From Yersinia rochesterensis (lineage in GTDB: Bacteria > Pseudomonadota > Gammaproteobacteria > Enterobacterales > Enterobacteriaceae), in the NCBI RefSeq assembly GCF_003600645.1, contig NZ_CP032482.1:4216001-4280000 (forward strand): 64,000 nt of DNA. The letters are read 5' to 3'. This document shows positions 18,837 to 28,296 of this stretch, one piece after another; the stretch's first letter is position 1, and every line of letters starts with the position of its first letter. Under the pieces are notes generated by a model. It was given only the letters and a program-made list of their open reading frames with translations. It was not told where the DNA came from and ran no database searches. The translations under genes and the position numbers were made by a program.

Positions 18837-20980
18837 TTATTGCAACCCTTCTTACGTTTAAGAAGCGAAATCACTTTACTCGTTCGTTGCGTAACCAACT
18901 CCTTCAAATTTGAGAGTTCAACTGAATGTTCCGTTACTACAAAATCATCCCCCGTTATTCTGGCATCCAAAATTGCCTCTTTTCTACGCTCTTTCATACC
19001 ATTGATACGCTCAGCTTTTGTCGCTAAGGGCATTGTATTTTTGACTTCGTTTTGGGCATGTTTACTAATGGATTTTCTTCGATTATGCCTCTCGATGGAC
19101 TTACATGTTGGCTTGACGCGCCTTTTCTCAACCGCCTTCCAATCTTTAAAAAATAGTACGTCAGCCATATGTCGTTCATTGAAATTAGAAGAAAAATTCA
19201 TTAAAGAACATCGGGTGAACCCCTCTCTTTCCTGCAAGCGCACATATATAAATGATGAATTATCTTGGTCTAGTCGGGCTTCCAGTTTCCAATTTTTGCT
19301 GGAGCGCGCAATTATCTTCCAGTCTTCAAATTCTCGCCTATCGCACTCATAGTACATCTCATCATTGAGTCGGACCCCTCTACTTGTCATCGACACATGC
19401 TCTATTGGTAATAATCTTGCCCGGACCTCACCTTCATCAGCCTTACTCAAAGCATGTCGATGCTTTTTACAATGAATATTCCAATAATTAAGCGGGGTTG
19501 GTGCTATCCCTGCTTCAATAAGCAATGTCGTTTGCCCAGCTAACCCATCGAAGATATGGCTGTTGTGATCTAAAACTGCATCAATAAGAAGTTTTGTTAC
19601 TTCAGCCAAGGTAAGACAAGCATCGAGACGTGGATCACGATCACCTCGAATATACTGACGGCCTCTGGTCGTCCCCACCAGTTCGTGGACTAACTTTTCA
19701 TTAAGTATCTGGAACCGATGCTCCACAATCCCTTTTAAATCGGCACGGTAGGGAGGGGCAATACTCAAATGTCCAATTAATGGGACAGCGAGTTTCTCTG
19801 CTTGATTACAAATAAACTCTCCTCTATCGCATAGAAGTCGCTGTGGAATGTGATTACAAGGCCAGTCTTCATCTTCAATTTCTATTCCAAACCGAGCACA
19901 ATAATCTTTCTTTGAGGTGAAACTATTTACTAGAGCCTGACGACCCGCTCGCCATGAGGCATACTCCATAGATACATGGATCCCAACAATCATTCTGCTT
20001 TCTTTATCAACAACACAGTAAACCGTTGGCCGTCCAAGCACATGGTTACGTTTGAACTCAGATACGATATGGACATCCAGAACTGTTGCATCTAATTCAA
20101 AACAACTCCCTGGAACTTCGGTATGATCAGTCGCTTTTCCTCGTAAAGCTCTTCGATTACGCTCAAAATCACCAAGTGTCGTTTGTTTACGAATTAATTC
20201 GTTTTTTGGAATGAGTTTCTTGCACCAGTAAATAAAAGTCCGGTAACTCGGAATATTAGGTTCACGATTTTCATTTTCGGCAAGCATTAACTCATTGGCA
20301 TAAAATTCCTTGAGCATCTGGTCATACATACGGCTAAAACTTATTTTCCTACCTTTAAAACCGTATTTTTTCATAGCTTTAATAAATATGCTCTTATCTA
20401 CTTCCCTTGTATTAACGCCAGAAAATACCAACATACTGGGTGTTGATAACTGAATTGGCCTACCGCGCTTAACCTCTCCAGAAAATCGTTGTTTTCCTGC
20501 GCCGCCAGAGTATTTATAAGCAGGTAACAAAGCGTTTTTTTCTTGCCCGTATTTCCAATAAAGATTTAGTAAACGATAAATATTTTGAACGTATGTACCA
20601 TTCAGTTTCGCGTAGCTAACCACAATCTTACTTCTAAGATTTAAAGTTACTTCAAGTAAAAAGTTAGGGGCATTAACTAAATTTATAATCAACTCAAAAC
20701 GTTTATCTCTTAACGCAATATATTCTGTAGAAATTTCTTCTTCAGATACAAGCTGATAGAAAGGAATAGGGAAAGTTGAACTTATTATTTGTCCACGTTT
20801 GAAAGAGTTAGCAAACAAGGAATGAGTAACAATAATTGGGCGTTCTAAGCCATTACCATGGGACAATCGAAATAACACCAGATGAGTCCCATCGGGAGAA
20901 TGCTCTAAGACTCTATATATCCCGTCCAGAACACCATCTGTTTGCATTATTTGCCAGATACTATTTCGCTCAATTAGCAT
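18833..20980 (-). CDS. tnsB: TnsB-like DDE transposase
   Basis: The 715-aa protein contains an integrase-type catalytic core with Asp in FELDATVLDVH (about 295), Asp in LLCDRGEF (about 383) and Glu in LKGIVEHRF (about 416). N-terminal regions would bind the TGTACAAACTTTATT sites at the element ends. TnsB cuts and joins the 3' ends. Size matches Tn7 TnsB (702 aa). The gene overlaps tnsA by 11 bp and tnsC by 4 bp, forming an operon. Confidence 0.93.
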   Translation of the reverse strand: MLIERNSIWQIMQTDGVLDGIYRVLEHSPDGTHLVLFRLSHGNGLERPIIVTHSLFANSFKRGQIISSTFPIPFYQLVSEEEISTEYIALRDKRFELIINLVNAPNFLLEVTLNLRSKIVVSYAKLNGTYVQNIYRLLNLYWKYGQEKNALLPAYKYSGGAGKQRFSGEVKRGRPIQLSTPSMLVFSGVNTREVDKSIFIKAMKKYGFKGRKISFSRMYDQMLKEFYANELMLAENENREPNIPSYRTFIYWCKKLIPKNELIRKQTTLGDFERNRRALRGKATDHTEVPGSCFELDATVLDVHIVSEFKRNHVLGRPTVYCVVDKESRMIVGIHVSMEYASWRAGRQALVNSFTSKKDYCARFGIEIEDEDWPCNHIPQRLLCDRGEFICNQAEKLAVPLIGHLSIAPPYRADLKGIVEHRFQILNEKLVHELVGTTRGRQYIRGDRDPRLDACLTLAEVTKLLIDAVLDHNSHIFDGLAGQTTLLIEAGIAPTPLNYWNIHCKKHRHALSKADEGEVRARLLPIEHVSMTSRGVRLNDEMYYECDRREFEDWKIIARSSKNWKLEARLDQDNSSFIYVRLQEREGFTRCSLMNFSSNFNERHMADVLFFKDWKAVEKRRVKPTCKSIERHNRRKSISKHAQNEVKNTMPLATKAERINGMKERRKEAILDARITGDDFVVTEHSVELSNLKELVTQRTSKVISLLKRKKGCNK

Positions 20981-21788
20981 AATTTTGTACCATCTGATGA
21001 TTTGATATCTTAAGGATTTCTAAGATACCCGTGTCTGCAATAGGTTTGTTAAGGTCAACCTCAATTAGTTTATGTACCATCAATGATTTTAACAAGACGA
21101 GTGCATCATCATGTTCTATCCCCATTTCACTGATATAATCATTACAGATATCTTCAACTAATGCAGTACCGACATGAACAAATAAAAGAGCATGATTCAA
21201 TAATTCTTCTGGAAATCTGCGTCCCTGTCGGAATTGTGCCGTAAACCATTGGATATTTTTCGATTGAATCTTGTTCTCGTCAGTCATGACAAAAAGTTGA
21301 AAACGAATCCCCTGTAGTTGCCACCAGATGCGTTCAATATCCAATTTCTCAGCAATACGCTTATCTTTTAATTGGTCAGTTGGTTTTACAGTTATAGCTT
21401 CATACCACGTTCTGGTTCCGTCTGAACATGTCAATACAAAATCGGTTGTCATGACATTAGGTATTTTTGTGTTTGGAACAGTCGGGTGCTTAATATTCAA
21501 GGTTTTTGAGATTTTGACGGAAAGATCTAAAGGGAGGAGAGGGAATTGCTCCCTGATATCAATTACTGTGTCACAAAATTCGACAAGATAAAAAAAACAA
21601 CTCTCATGCTCAGAAAGAGTGTGATGCTCTCGATGAGATTTAATACCTTGTATTTTACCGCTATTACCTCGTGAGCTAACATCCTGTACTCGAAGCCAGG
21701 GCTTGTAGGTATCACCCTCTCCAAGCCCATACTTATTCTTCAGGGCCCGCAAGAAGTCAGGTTGAGTATCTAATTTACGCCTCGCCAA
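20970..21788 (-). CDS. tnsA: TnsA-like endonuclease
   Basis: The 272-aa protein matches the length of Tn7 TnsA (273 aa). Catalytic residues line up with the known Glu63, Asp114 and Lys132: EHESCFFYLVEF (about 60-70), TTDFVLTCSDG (about 113) and EAITVKP (about 130). TnsA cuts the 5' strands so that the element moves by cut-and-paste. The gene is the first of the tns operon, 45 bp inside the innermost right-end site. Confidence 0.92.
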   Translation of the reverse strand: MARRKLDTQPDFLRALKNKYGLGEGDTYKPWLRVQDVSSRGNSGKIQGIKSHREHHTLSEHESCFFYLVEFCDTVIDIREQFPLLPLDLSVKISKTLNIKHPTVPNTKIPNVMTTDFVLTCSDGTRTWYEAITVKPTDQLKDKRIAEKLDIERIWWQLQGIRFQLFVMTDENKIQSKNIQWFTAQFRQGRRFPEELLNHALLFVHVGTALVEDICNDYISEMGIEHDDALVLLKSLMVHKLIEVDLNKPIADTGILEILKISNHQMVQNYAN

Positions 21789-21832
21789 GATCCTTCATCT
21801 CCACCAGACTTGATGGATCAACTATAGCTTAG

Positions 21833-21910
21833 TGTACAAACTTTATTATTCTATAATGAGCTTATGTACAAACTATTTTGTTAGTGTACAAACTTTATTA
21901 TTCCAGAACA
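21833..21910 (-). repeat. Right end of Tn7-like element with three TnsB-type sites
   Basis: TGTACAAACTTTATT occurs at 21833-21847 and 21885-21899, with a variant TGTACAAACTATTTT at 21865-21879. The sites are closer together than on the left. The outermost copy is 11 bp from the terminal ACA at 21910, exactly as on the left side. The end doubles as the last codons and stop of yhiN, and the tnsA promoter must overlap or adjoin it. Confidence 0.9.
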
Positions 21911-23097
21911 GCCGCCAATGCCTGCGCACAGGCCCAAGCTGAGCTCCAGGCCCATTGGAAGTTATAGCCCCCTAACCAGCCGGTGACATCAACAACCTCG
22001 CCAATAAAGTATAGCCCCGGTACTTTATGGGCCTCCATCGTCTTGGAGGAGAGTTCTTGAGTATCTACACCGCCAATTGTAACTTCAGCAGTACGATAAC
22101 CTTCCGTTCCATTAGGCTGCACGCGCCATTGTTGCAAATTGGCCACTAACGCGGCCTGCTGCGGCGCATTTAATTGTTTCAAGGTGACATCCGGCAGCTG
22201 ATCCAAGGTCTGGAGACATTCTACTAACCGCTTAGGGAGCAACTGAGCCAATGTATTTTTTAAGGTCTGATTGGGGTGTGCTTGCCGCTCATTATTGAGG
22301 AAAGTATCTAAGTCAGTGTCAGGAAGTAAGTTAATGCTCACATACTCGCCAGCTTGCCAATAGCTTGAAAGTTGTAAAATGGCCGGGCCAGAAAGGCCAC
22401 GATGGGTAAATAAAATGCTCTCACGGAAACTGACACCATTCTCTGCCGTCACTACCGCCGGTACTGAAACACCGGAAAGTGTTTGCAAGTGCTCCAACAA
22501 AGGCTTATGCAAAGTGAATGGGACCAAAGCCGCGCGCATCGGCAAAACTTTCAAGCCAAACTGTTCTGCCAGTTTATAGCCAAATGGAGAGGCTCCTAAT
22601 CCCGGCATAGACAGCCCACCTGAAGCCACCACCAGTGAGTGAGCGCTCACTTTCACATCATTAATCTGCAATAAGAAACCGGCATCGTTTTTTTCAACTG
22701 ACAGAATATCACTGCGTAGTCGAATCGTAACTTGCCCCAATTCGCACTCTTTCAGCAAAAGCTCGACCACTTGTTGAGCAGAATCATCACAAAACAGTTG
22801 CCCCAGTGTTTTCTCATGCCAGGCAATATTGTAGCGATTCATCAAATCAATGAAATCCCATTGGGTGTAGCGCGCCAAAGCAGATTTACAAAAATGAGGG
22901 TTTTGTGAGAGATAGGCTGCGGGTTCGACAAACATATTGGTAAAATTACAACGGCCACCGCCGGACATCAGTATCTTGCGCCCTGCTTTTTTACCATTAT
23001 CAACCAACAATACCCGGCACCCAGCTTGCCCGGCCTGAGCCGCACAAAATAAGCCCGCAGCACCTGCGCCTATCACTACCACATCAAACTGTTCCAC
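21898..23097 (-). CDS. yhiN: YhiN/HI0933-family FAD-dependent oxidoreductase, 3' end rewritten by transposon
   Basis: The protein has a Rossmann FAD motif VVIGAGAAGLFCA, the family signature MSGGGRCNFTN and a C-terminal FAD-binding segment GLYFIGEVVDVTGWLGGYNFQWAW. I choose the GTG at 23097 (EQFDVVVIG follows), which has TGAGG 6 nt upstream; a GTG at 23109 is an alternative. The native end ALAAVKQ-stop is replaced by ALAAVLE-stop, with the last two codons and TAA supplied by the transposon end. The gene therefore stays intact. The exact reaction of this flavoprotein family is not established. It is divergent from pitA. Confidence 0.92.
   Translation of the reverse strand: MEQFDVVVIGAGAAGLFCAAQAGQAGCRVLLVDNGKKAGRKILMSGGGRCNFTNMFVEPAAYLSQNPHFCKSALARYTQWDFIDLMNRYNIAWHEKTLGQLFCDDSAQQVVELLLKECELGQVTIRLRSDILSVEKNDAGFLLQINDVKVSAHSLVVASGGLSMPGLGASPFGYKLAEQFGLKVLPMRAALVPFTLHKPLLEHLQTLSGVSVPAVVTAENGVSFRESILFTHRGLSGPAILQLSSYWQAGEYVSINLLPDTDLDTFLNNERQAHPNQTLKNTLAQLLPKRLVECLQTLDQLPDVTLKQLNAPQQAALVANLQQWRVQPNGTEGYRTAEVTIGGVDTQELSSKTMEAHKVPGLYFIGEVVDVTGWLGGYNFQWAWSSAWACAQALAAVLE
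21911..21915. repeat. Right target-site duplication GCCGC
   Basis: This is the same five bases as at 3473-3477, directly following the terminal ACA of the element. It lies within yhiN codons (GCG GCT on the minus strand). Confidence 0.9.
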
Positions 23098-23407
23098 ACT
23101 GGGCCTCACTGAGTAAAATCATCATCACTGCAAAATTGTTCGCTTTATCGCCAATACGCATACTGTTTATTCATTCAACTGATAAATTAGCGGCGGGAGA
23201 TTGTAAGTCGCCCGCTGACAGGAAGCTATAGTAAGAAAATGTCTCATACGGTAAAACTAAGTAACCTGCTGATATAACATGCATATGTTGCTCAAAAAGA
23301 CGAATTCATATGCGGTCATGTCAAAAAAAGGTCATATTTTCCTTTTCCCCACCCCCATTGTCACTGATAATGCGCCGCGTTCATGTCCACAAACTGGCGT
23401 AACGCTT

Positions 23408-24904
23408 ATGCTGCATCTTTTCGCTGGCCTGGATTTCCATACCGGCCTAATGTTAGTTCTTGCTTTGTTGTTTGTGCTGTTTTACGAAGCCATCAATGGT
23501 TTTCATGACACAGCCAATGCGGTTGCAACCGTAATTTATACCCGCGCCATGCGTTCACAGGTGGCTGTCGTGATGGCAGGGGTGTTTAACTTCCTCGGCG
23601 TGATGCTGGGCGGTTTGAGCGTGGCTTATGCCATTGTTCACTTATTGCCTACTGATCTGCTGTTAAATGTCAGTTCAGCACATGGGTTGGCGATGGTCTT
23701 CTCTATGCTGCTGGCGGCGATCATCTGGAATTTGGGCACGTGGTATTTCGGTATCCCCGCCTCCAGTTCGCATACGCTGATTGGTGCAATCATCGGTATT
23801 GGTTTAACCAATGCATTAATGACCAGCACATCTGTTGTTGATGCGCTGAACGTTCCTAAGATGATTCAAATCTTCCTGTCATTAATCTTATCCCCGATTG
23901 TGGGTTTGGTTATTGCCGGTTTGATGGTGTTCCTGTTACGTCGTTACTGGAACGGAACCAAAAAGCAGCAACGTATTCACCTGACACCTGCGGAACGTGA
24001 AAAGAAAGACGGTAAACGTAAACCGCCATTCTGGACCCGTACAGCACTGATCATATCGGCTATTGGCGTGAGTTTCTCTCACGGCGCTAACGATGGTCAG
24101 AAAGGGATCGGCTTGATCATGCTGGTATTAATTGGCGTGGCTCCGGCAGGCTTTATTGTGAATATGAATGCAACCGGTTATGACATTGCCCGCACCCGCG
24201 ATGCAGTGACTAACCTGCAACAATATTATCAGCAACATGTTGAGGTATTGCCGCATGCCGTCGCACTGAAACCCTTGGTGCCTGAGCCAGATACATTGCC
24301 GGGTACACCAGCGCAGTTCCATTGTGACAACTCACGCGCCATGATAGCGATTGACCGCGCACAAACACTGCTGGCCAATTTGCAAAGCTATAGCGACCTA
24401 ACGGTCGACCAACGTGGCCAAATGCGTCGCTTGTTGATGTGTGTTGCAGAAACCGCAGGAACTGTTGCCAAACTGCCAGAAACCAGTGCTGAAGACCGCC
24501 GTTTCCTCAATAATCTGCGTACAGATTTGTTAGAAACTGTGGAATATGCACCCACCTGGATTATCGTTGCCGTCGCTCTGGCCCTGTCTTTGGGTACCAT
24601 GGTTGGCTGGAGACGTGTGGCAGTGACTATCGGTGAAAAAATCGGTAAGAAAGGCATGACCTACGCACAAGGGGTTTCTGCCCAGATGACTGCAGCGGTC
24701 TCCATCGGTATTGCAAGTTATACCGGTATGCCAGTATCGACAACTCAAGTGCTCTCTTCAGCTGTTGCCGGCACCATGTTAGTGGATGGTGGTGGTGTGC
24801 AGAGTAAGACGGTGAAGAACATTATGTTGGCGTGGGTATTAACCTTGCCAATCTCTATTCTTCTTTCCGGTGGCTTGTACTGGATAGCGTTGAAGTTTAT
24901 CTAA
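23408..24904 (+). CDS. pitA: Low-affinity inorganic phosphate transporter PitA
   Basis: The 498-aa protein matches the length and sequence of E. coli PitA. Both halves carry the family repeat: ...[16 protein letters not shown] near the start and [15 protein letters not shown] in the middle. About ten membrane segments are visible with a cytoplasmic loop around residues 270-390. PitA takes up metal-phosphate complexes driven by the proton gradient. The ATG at 23408 ([13 protein letters not shown]) is chosen because it matches the family start; an upstream in-frame extension of 43 codons has no transporter character. A strong terminator follows at 24942. Confidence 0.95.
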   Translation: MLHLFAGLDFHTGLMLVLALLFVLFYEAINGFHDTANAVATVIYTRAMRSQVAVVMAGVFNFLGVMLGGLSVAYAIVHLLPTDLLLNVSSAHGLAMVFSMLLAAIIWNLGTWYFGIPASSSHTLIGAIIGIGLTNALMTSTSVVDALNVPKMIQIFLSLILSPIVGLVIAGLMVFLLRRYWNGTKKQQRIHLTPAEREKKDGKRKPPFWTRTALIISAIGVSFSHGANDGQKGIGLIMLVLIGVAPAGFIVNMNATGYDIARTRDAVTNLQQYYQQHVEVLPHAVALKPLVPEPDTLPGTPAQFHCDNSRAMIAIDRAQTLLANLQSYSDLTVDQRGQMRRLLMCVAETAGTVAKLPETSAEDRRFLNNLRTDLLETVEYAPTWIIVAVALALSLGTMVGWRRVAVTIGEKIGKKGMTYAQGVSAQMTAAVSIGIASYTGMPVSTTQVLSSAVAGTMLVDGGGVQSKTVKNIMLAWVLTLPISILLSGGLYWIALKFI

Positions 24905-24941
24905 ATCCAGCGAAACAGTTATACTCGAATTTGGGTAAAGT

Positions 24942-24969
24942 AAAGGCGGCCTTTTCAGGTCGCCTTTTT
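24942..24969 (+). terminator. Intrinsic terminator after pitA
   Basis: The 10-bp stem AAAGGCGGCC / GGTCGCCTTT with loop TTTTCA is followed by a T run. It may also serve the convergent uspB gene. Confidence 0.85.
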
Positions 24970-24995
24970 ACTTATTTTTATGCCAAAATTTCATA

Positions 24996-25331
24996 CTAAT
25001 ACCACAACATTAAGCCCACCAGACTGACCACGACCAAACCACATAATGCGCTGGTCAGGATAAATTGCCCACGCAACCTATCACAACGACGAATAAACTC
25101 CGGATCGTGATGGTCCAGATAACGTTGAGCGAAGATATAGCCGACTAATCTAATCTGCTTACTCGGCTGACCGTGGGAGGTAAAAAATCCACCGCCATCA
25201 ACATACTGATACAACAACGGGTCGCAACCCCGTAATACCACTAATAAAGCACGCAATGATGAATAATAACGCGCCATATTAATCACACATACCACACACA
25301 AAGCCCAAAAAAGCGCGACGGTACTGATCAT
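24996..25331 (-). CDS. uspB: Universal stress protein B (UspB)
   Basis: The 111-aa protein starting [15 protein letters not shown] matches E. coli UspB in length and over its whole sequence. It has an N-terminal and a C-terminal membrane helix (the latter [22 protein letters not shown]). The ATG at 25331 has GGGAGG six bases upstream; an ATG two codons earlier has no room for a ribosome site. UspB is an inner-membrane protein induced by sigma-S in E. coli and linked to ethanol tolerance. It is divergent from uspA. Confidence 0.93.
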   Translation of the reverse strand: MISTVALFWALCVVCVINMARYYSSLRALLVVLRGCDPLLYQYVDGGGFFTSHGQPSKQIRLVGYIFAQRYLDHHDPEFIRRCDRLRGQFILTSALCGLVVVSLVGLMLWY

Positions 25332-26022
25332 AATCATCCTCCCAGCGATATTACCCGCATTAGGTCAGTTCCCCTGAGCCTGTGCGCCATCGCTCACTCT
25401 AGCTGATACAAACACCCCCAGGGCTTCAAAAGCCACCCCCTATCGTTCGCTTTCTGATTGTGGCTCGATGCATTATTCCCTCGACACACTATCCGAACGT
25501 GTTGGACTCCCTTTATGAGTGTAGGAAATGAAATGAAAAATAGCCTGATAATCTCTAAATTAAGCCTATTTTGGCGTTTATTAAGTATCGATTAGTATTA
25601 ACTTATAACAAACTTTTCTGGTACGAAAATGCTGTTATCCCCTCCTAAAGCTGGCTAAATATTAAACTTTCTTAACTAAATTACATTAATTCAATCGCCA
25701 TTTCTTATAGGTTATGTTTGCGCAGAAAATATGGAATTACGTCAATCACAATGTCTAATCCGCGCTATACTTAGGGTAATGAACTGCTTTAAATTCAATC
25801 AATATGACCTTATATTAGGGCAATGCGCGGTAGAGATTGATGGGACATTGGTGTAAAAAGACATACGCTAATTTTAGTGATCATCATCAAAACAGTGTGT
25901 TGTGATCCGTGAAACACTTCAGTTAGGGGTCATAATGGTACTATGTCGATATCGCGTTAGCACCCGTTCAACGGTTGAATGTTTGCTTACCCATTAATTA
26001 ACATTATGGAAGGAGTTTACTT
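25332..26022. other. Divergent promoter region uspB/uspA
   Basis: The 691 bp between the two stress genes hold both promoters. The part next to uspB is GC-richer, and the centre is AT-rich with runs such as GGCTAAATATTAAACTTTC. No additional gene, repeat element or structured RNA was recognised. Confidence 0.5.
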
Positions 26023-26469
26023 ATGGCTTACAAACACATTCTGATTGCGGTTGACCTATCTCCGGAAAGTAAGGTGTTGGTGGAAAAAGCGGTCTCTATG
26101 GCCAAGCCGTACAATGCCAAAGTTTCCCTGATCCATGTTGATGTTAACTATTCAGACCTTTATACCGGCCTGATCGACGTTAATCTTGGCGATATGCAGA
26201 AACGCATTTCTGAAGAAACGCACAATGCATTGACCGAACTTTCTCAAAATGCCGGTTATCCCATTGAACAAACACTGAGTGGCAGTGGTGATTTGGGTCA
26301 GGTCTTGGTTGATGCCATTAAGAAATACGATATGGACTTGGTATTATGCGGCCATCATCAGGATTTCTGGAGCAAGTTGATGTCTTCAGCACGCCAGTTG
26401 ATCAATACCGTTCATGTCGATATGCTCATCGTACCACTGCGCGATGATGAGAATGGTGAAGACGATTAA
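26023..26469 (+). CDS. uspA: Universal stress protein A (UspA)
   Basis: The 148-aa protein begins [17 protein letters not shown] and matches UspA of enterobacteria. UspA is a cytoplasmic homodimer of the adenine-nucleotide-hydrolase-like fold that is induced by growth arrest and many stresses; its type lacks the ATP-binding G-2x-G-9x-G(S/T) motif. The ribosome site GGAAGGAG lies just upstream of the ATG. A strong terminator follows. Confidence 0.96.
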   Translation: MAYKHILIAVDLSPESKVLVEKAVSMAKPYNAKVSLIHVDVNYSDLYTGLIDVNLGDMQKRISEETHNALTELSQNAGYPIEQTLSGSGDLGQVLVDAIKKYDMDLVLCGHHQDFWSKLMSSARQLINTVHVDMLIVPLRDDENGEDD

Positions 26470-26507
26470 GCTGCTGAGTCTCATTAGCTTAGCATCAATC
26501 ACCTTTG

Positions 26508-26533
26508 ACGCCCGCCTTTAGCGGGCGTTTTTT
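26508..26533 (+). terminator. Intrinsic terminator after uspA
   Basis: The 8-bp perfect GC-rich stem ACGCCCGC / GCGGGCGT with loop CTTTA is followed by TTTTTT. Confidence 0.93.
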
Positions 26534-26710
26534 ATGCTGAATCCCACACCCACCCTATATCTCCACACATTAATAACCCTACTAAGTTTTTGTCAAAATC
26601 CCTTGCGGCATGAATATAAACCAGTGATATAGTCGAAGATGCACAACATCGTCTCCTCACTATTTTGGATAATAATAATAGACCGCAAAAAATCTGTTAG
26701 GAGAGTCTCA

Positions 26711-26731
26711 ATGGGTACAAGGAATTATTAG
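26711..26731 (+). promoter_or_regulatory. Candidate six-codon leader peptide before gdhA
   Basis: ATG GGT ACA AGG AAT TAT TAG encodes MGTRNY. It is preceded by a strong AGGAGAG (26699-26705) at 5-nt spacing. Its stop TAG overlaps the first base of a GTG directly before the gdhA ATG (TAGTGATG). It may couple or attenuate gdhA translation. Confidence 0.4.
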
Positions 26732-26733
26732 TG

Positions 26734-28077
26734 ATGAATTGTTTAAACTCTCTGGAGTCATTTTTAGAATCTTTACAACAACGTGATGCCAACCAACCAG
26801 AATATCTCCAAGCTGTACGTGAAGTTTTCACCTCACTTTGGCCCTTTCTGGAGCAAAACCCTCACTACCGTGAACAAGGCTTATTGGAACGTTTAGTCGA
26901 GCCAGAGCGAGTCATTCAGTTCCGTGTTGCCTGGACTGACGACCAAGGTAAAGTTCAGGTTAACCGCGCATGGCGTGTTCAGTTTAGCTCAGCGATTGGC
27001 CCTTATAAGGGCGGGATGCGCTTCCACCCGTCAGTAAACTTATCCATTCTTAAGTTTCTGGGTTTTGAACAGACCTTTAAAAATGCCCTAACAACACTGC
27101 CAATGGGTGGCGGTAAAGGCGGTTCTGATTTTAATCCGAAAGGGAAAAGTCAGGCGGAAGTTATGCGTTTTTGTCAGGCATTGATGACCGAGCTTTATCG
27201 TCATCTCGGCCCGGATACTGATGTTCCTGCGGGTGACATTGGTGTTGGCGGCCGCGAAGTTGCCTTTATGTCCGGCATGATGAAGAAACTGTCCAATAAC
27301 ACCGCCTGTGTTTTCACCGGCAAAGGGCTTTCTTTCGGCGGCAGCCTTATTCGCCCGGAAGCCACGGGTTACGGCTTAGTTTATTTCACCGACGCCATGC
27401 TCAAGCGCCACGGTTTAGGTTTTGAAGGTAGAAGAGTCTCTGTTTCTGGCGCAGGTAACGTGGCTCAATACACTATTGAAAAAGCTATGGAACTGGGCGC
27501 TCGAGTCATTACCGCCTCTGACTCCTGTGGCACTGTGGTTGATGAAGAAGGCTTTACGCCGGAGAAATTGGCCCATTTGGCTGAGATTAAAAACAAGCGT
27601 TACGGCAGCATCGAAGATTATGCCCGTGAACGTAATCTGGTCTATTTAGCGGGCCAACAGCCGTGGAGTGTCCCGGTTGATATCGCCTTACCTTGTGCAA
27701 CACAGAACGAGCTGGATTTACCTGCCGCCCGTCAGTTGATTGCCAATGGGGTTAAAGCCGTCGCTGAAGGCGCTAATATGCCGACCACCATTCAGGCCAC
27801 TGATGCTTTCTTGGATGCCGGCGTTCTGTTTGCACCGGGTAAAGCGGCCAATGCCGGTGGCGTTGCGACCTCAGGTCTGGAAATGGCCCAGAATGCAGCT
27901 CGCCTGAGCTGGAAGTCAGAGAAAGTTGACGTTCGTTTGCACCACATCATGCTGGATATTCACCAATCCTGTGTCGAGTATGGCGGTGACGGTAAGCAAA
28001 CCCACTATGTTCATGGTGCTAATATTGCGGCCTTTGTCAAAGTGGCAGATGCCATGCTGGCCCAAGGTGTGCTGTAA
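26734..28077 (+). CDS. gdhA: NADP-specific glutamate dehydrogenase
   Basis: The 447-aa protein matches E. coli GdhA throughout. It includes the substrate-lysine region QFSSAIGPYKGGMRFHPSV and the glycine-rich PMGGGKGGSDFNPKG, then a nucleotide-binding GAGNVAQY. It makes L-glutamate from 2-oxoglutarate, ammonium and NADPH in the cytoplasm. I chose ATG at 26734; a GTG one codon earlier is possible. AAGGA at 26719-26723 could serve either. A six-codon leader frame ends right at the start. Confidence 0.95.
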   Translation: MNCLNSLESFLESLQQRDANQPEYLQAVREVFTSLWPFLEQNPHYREQGLLERLVEPERVIQFRVAWTDDQGKVQVNRAWRVQFSSAIGPYKGGMRFHPSVNLSILKFLGFEQTFKNALTTLPMGGGKGGSDFNPKGKSQAEVMRFCQALMTELYRHLGPDTDVPAGDIGVGGREVAFMSGMMKKLSNNTACVFTGKGLSFGGSLIRPEATGYGLVYFTDAMLKRHGLGFEGRRVSVSGAGNVAQYTIEKAMELGARVITASDSCGTVVDEEGFTPEKLAHLAEIKNKRYGSIEDYARERNLVYLAGQQPWSVPVDIALPCATQNELDLPAARQLIANGVKAVAEGANMPTTIQATDAFLDAGVLFAPGKAANAGGVATSGLEMAQNAARLSWKSEKVDVRLHHIMLDIHQSCVEYGGDGKQTHYVHGANIAAFVKVADAMLAQGVL

Positions 28078-28082
28078 ATAAT

Positions 28083-28132
28083 AAAACATCCATATTCTTT
28101 GAGATAAGCATTGATAAGAATATGGGATGTTT
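28083..28132 (+). terminator. Hairpin after gdhA
   Basis: A long stem, AAACATCCATATTCTT with AAGAATATGGGATGTTT (one bulged G), encloses a 16-base loop. The following T run is short, so termination may be partial or the hairpin may protect the mRNA end. Confidence 0.6.
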
Positions 28133-28296
28133 CTACCCAATGGCATTCAACCCTCGTATTTATATAAGCCAACGTATTCATATTAAAATTTCTCTTTAAG
28201 ATTTCGCTTATTTAAAATAAGAACCTAATCAGTGACATTCCCTTCTCGGATTAATAGATATTAAAATAATTCATTTTTAATGATTAAGGAATGGGA

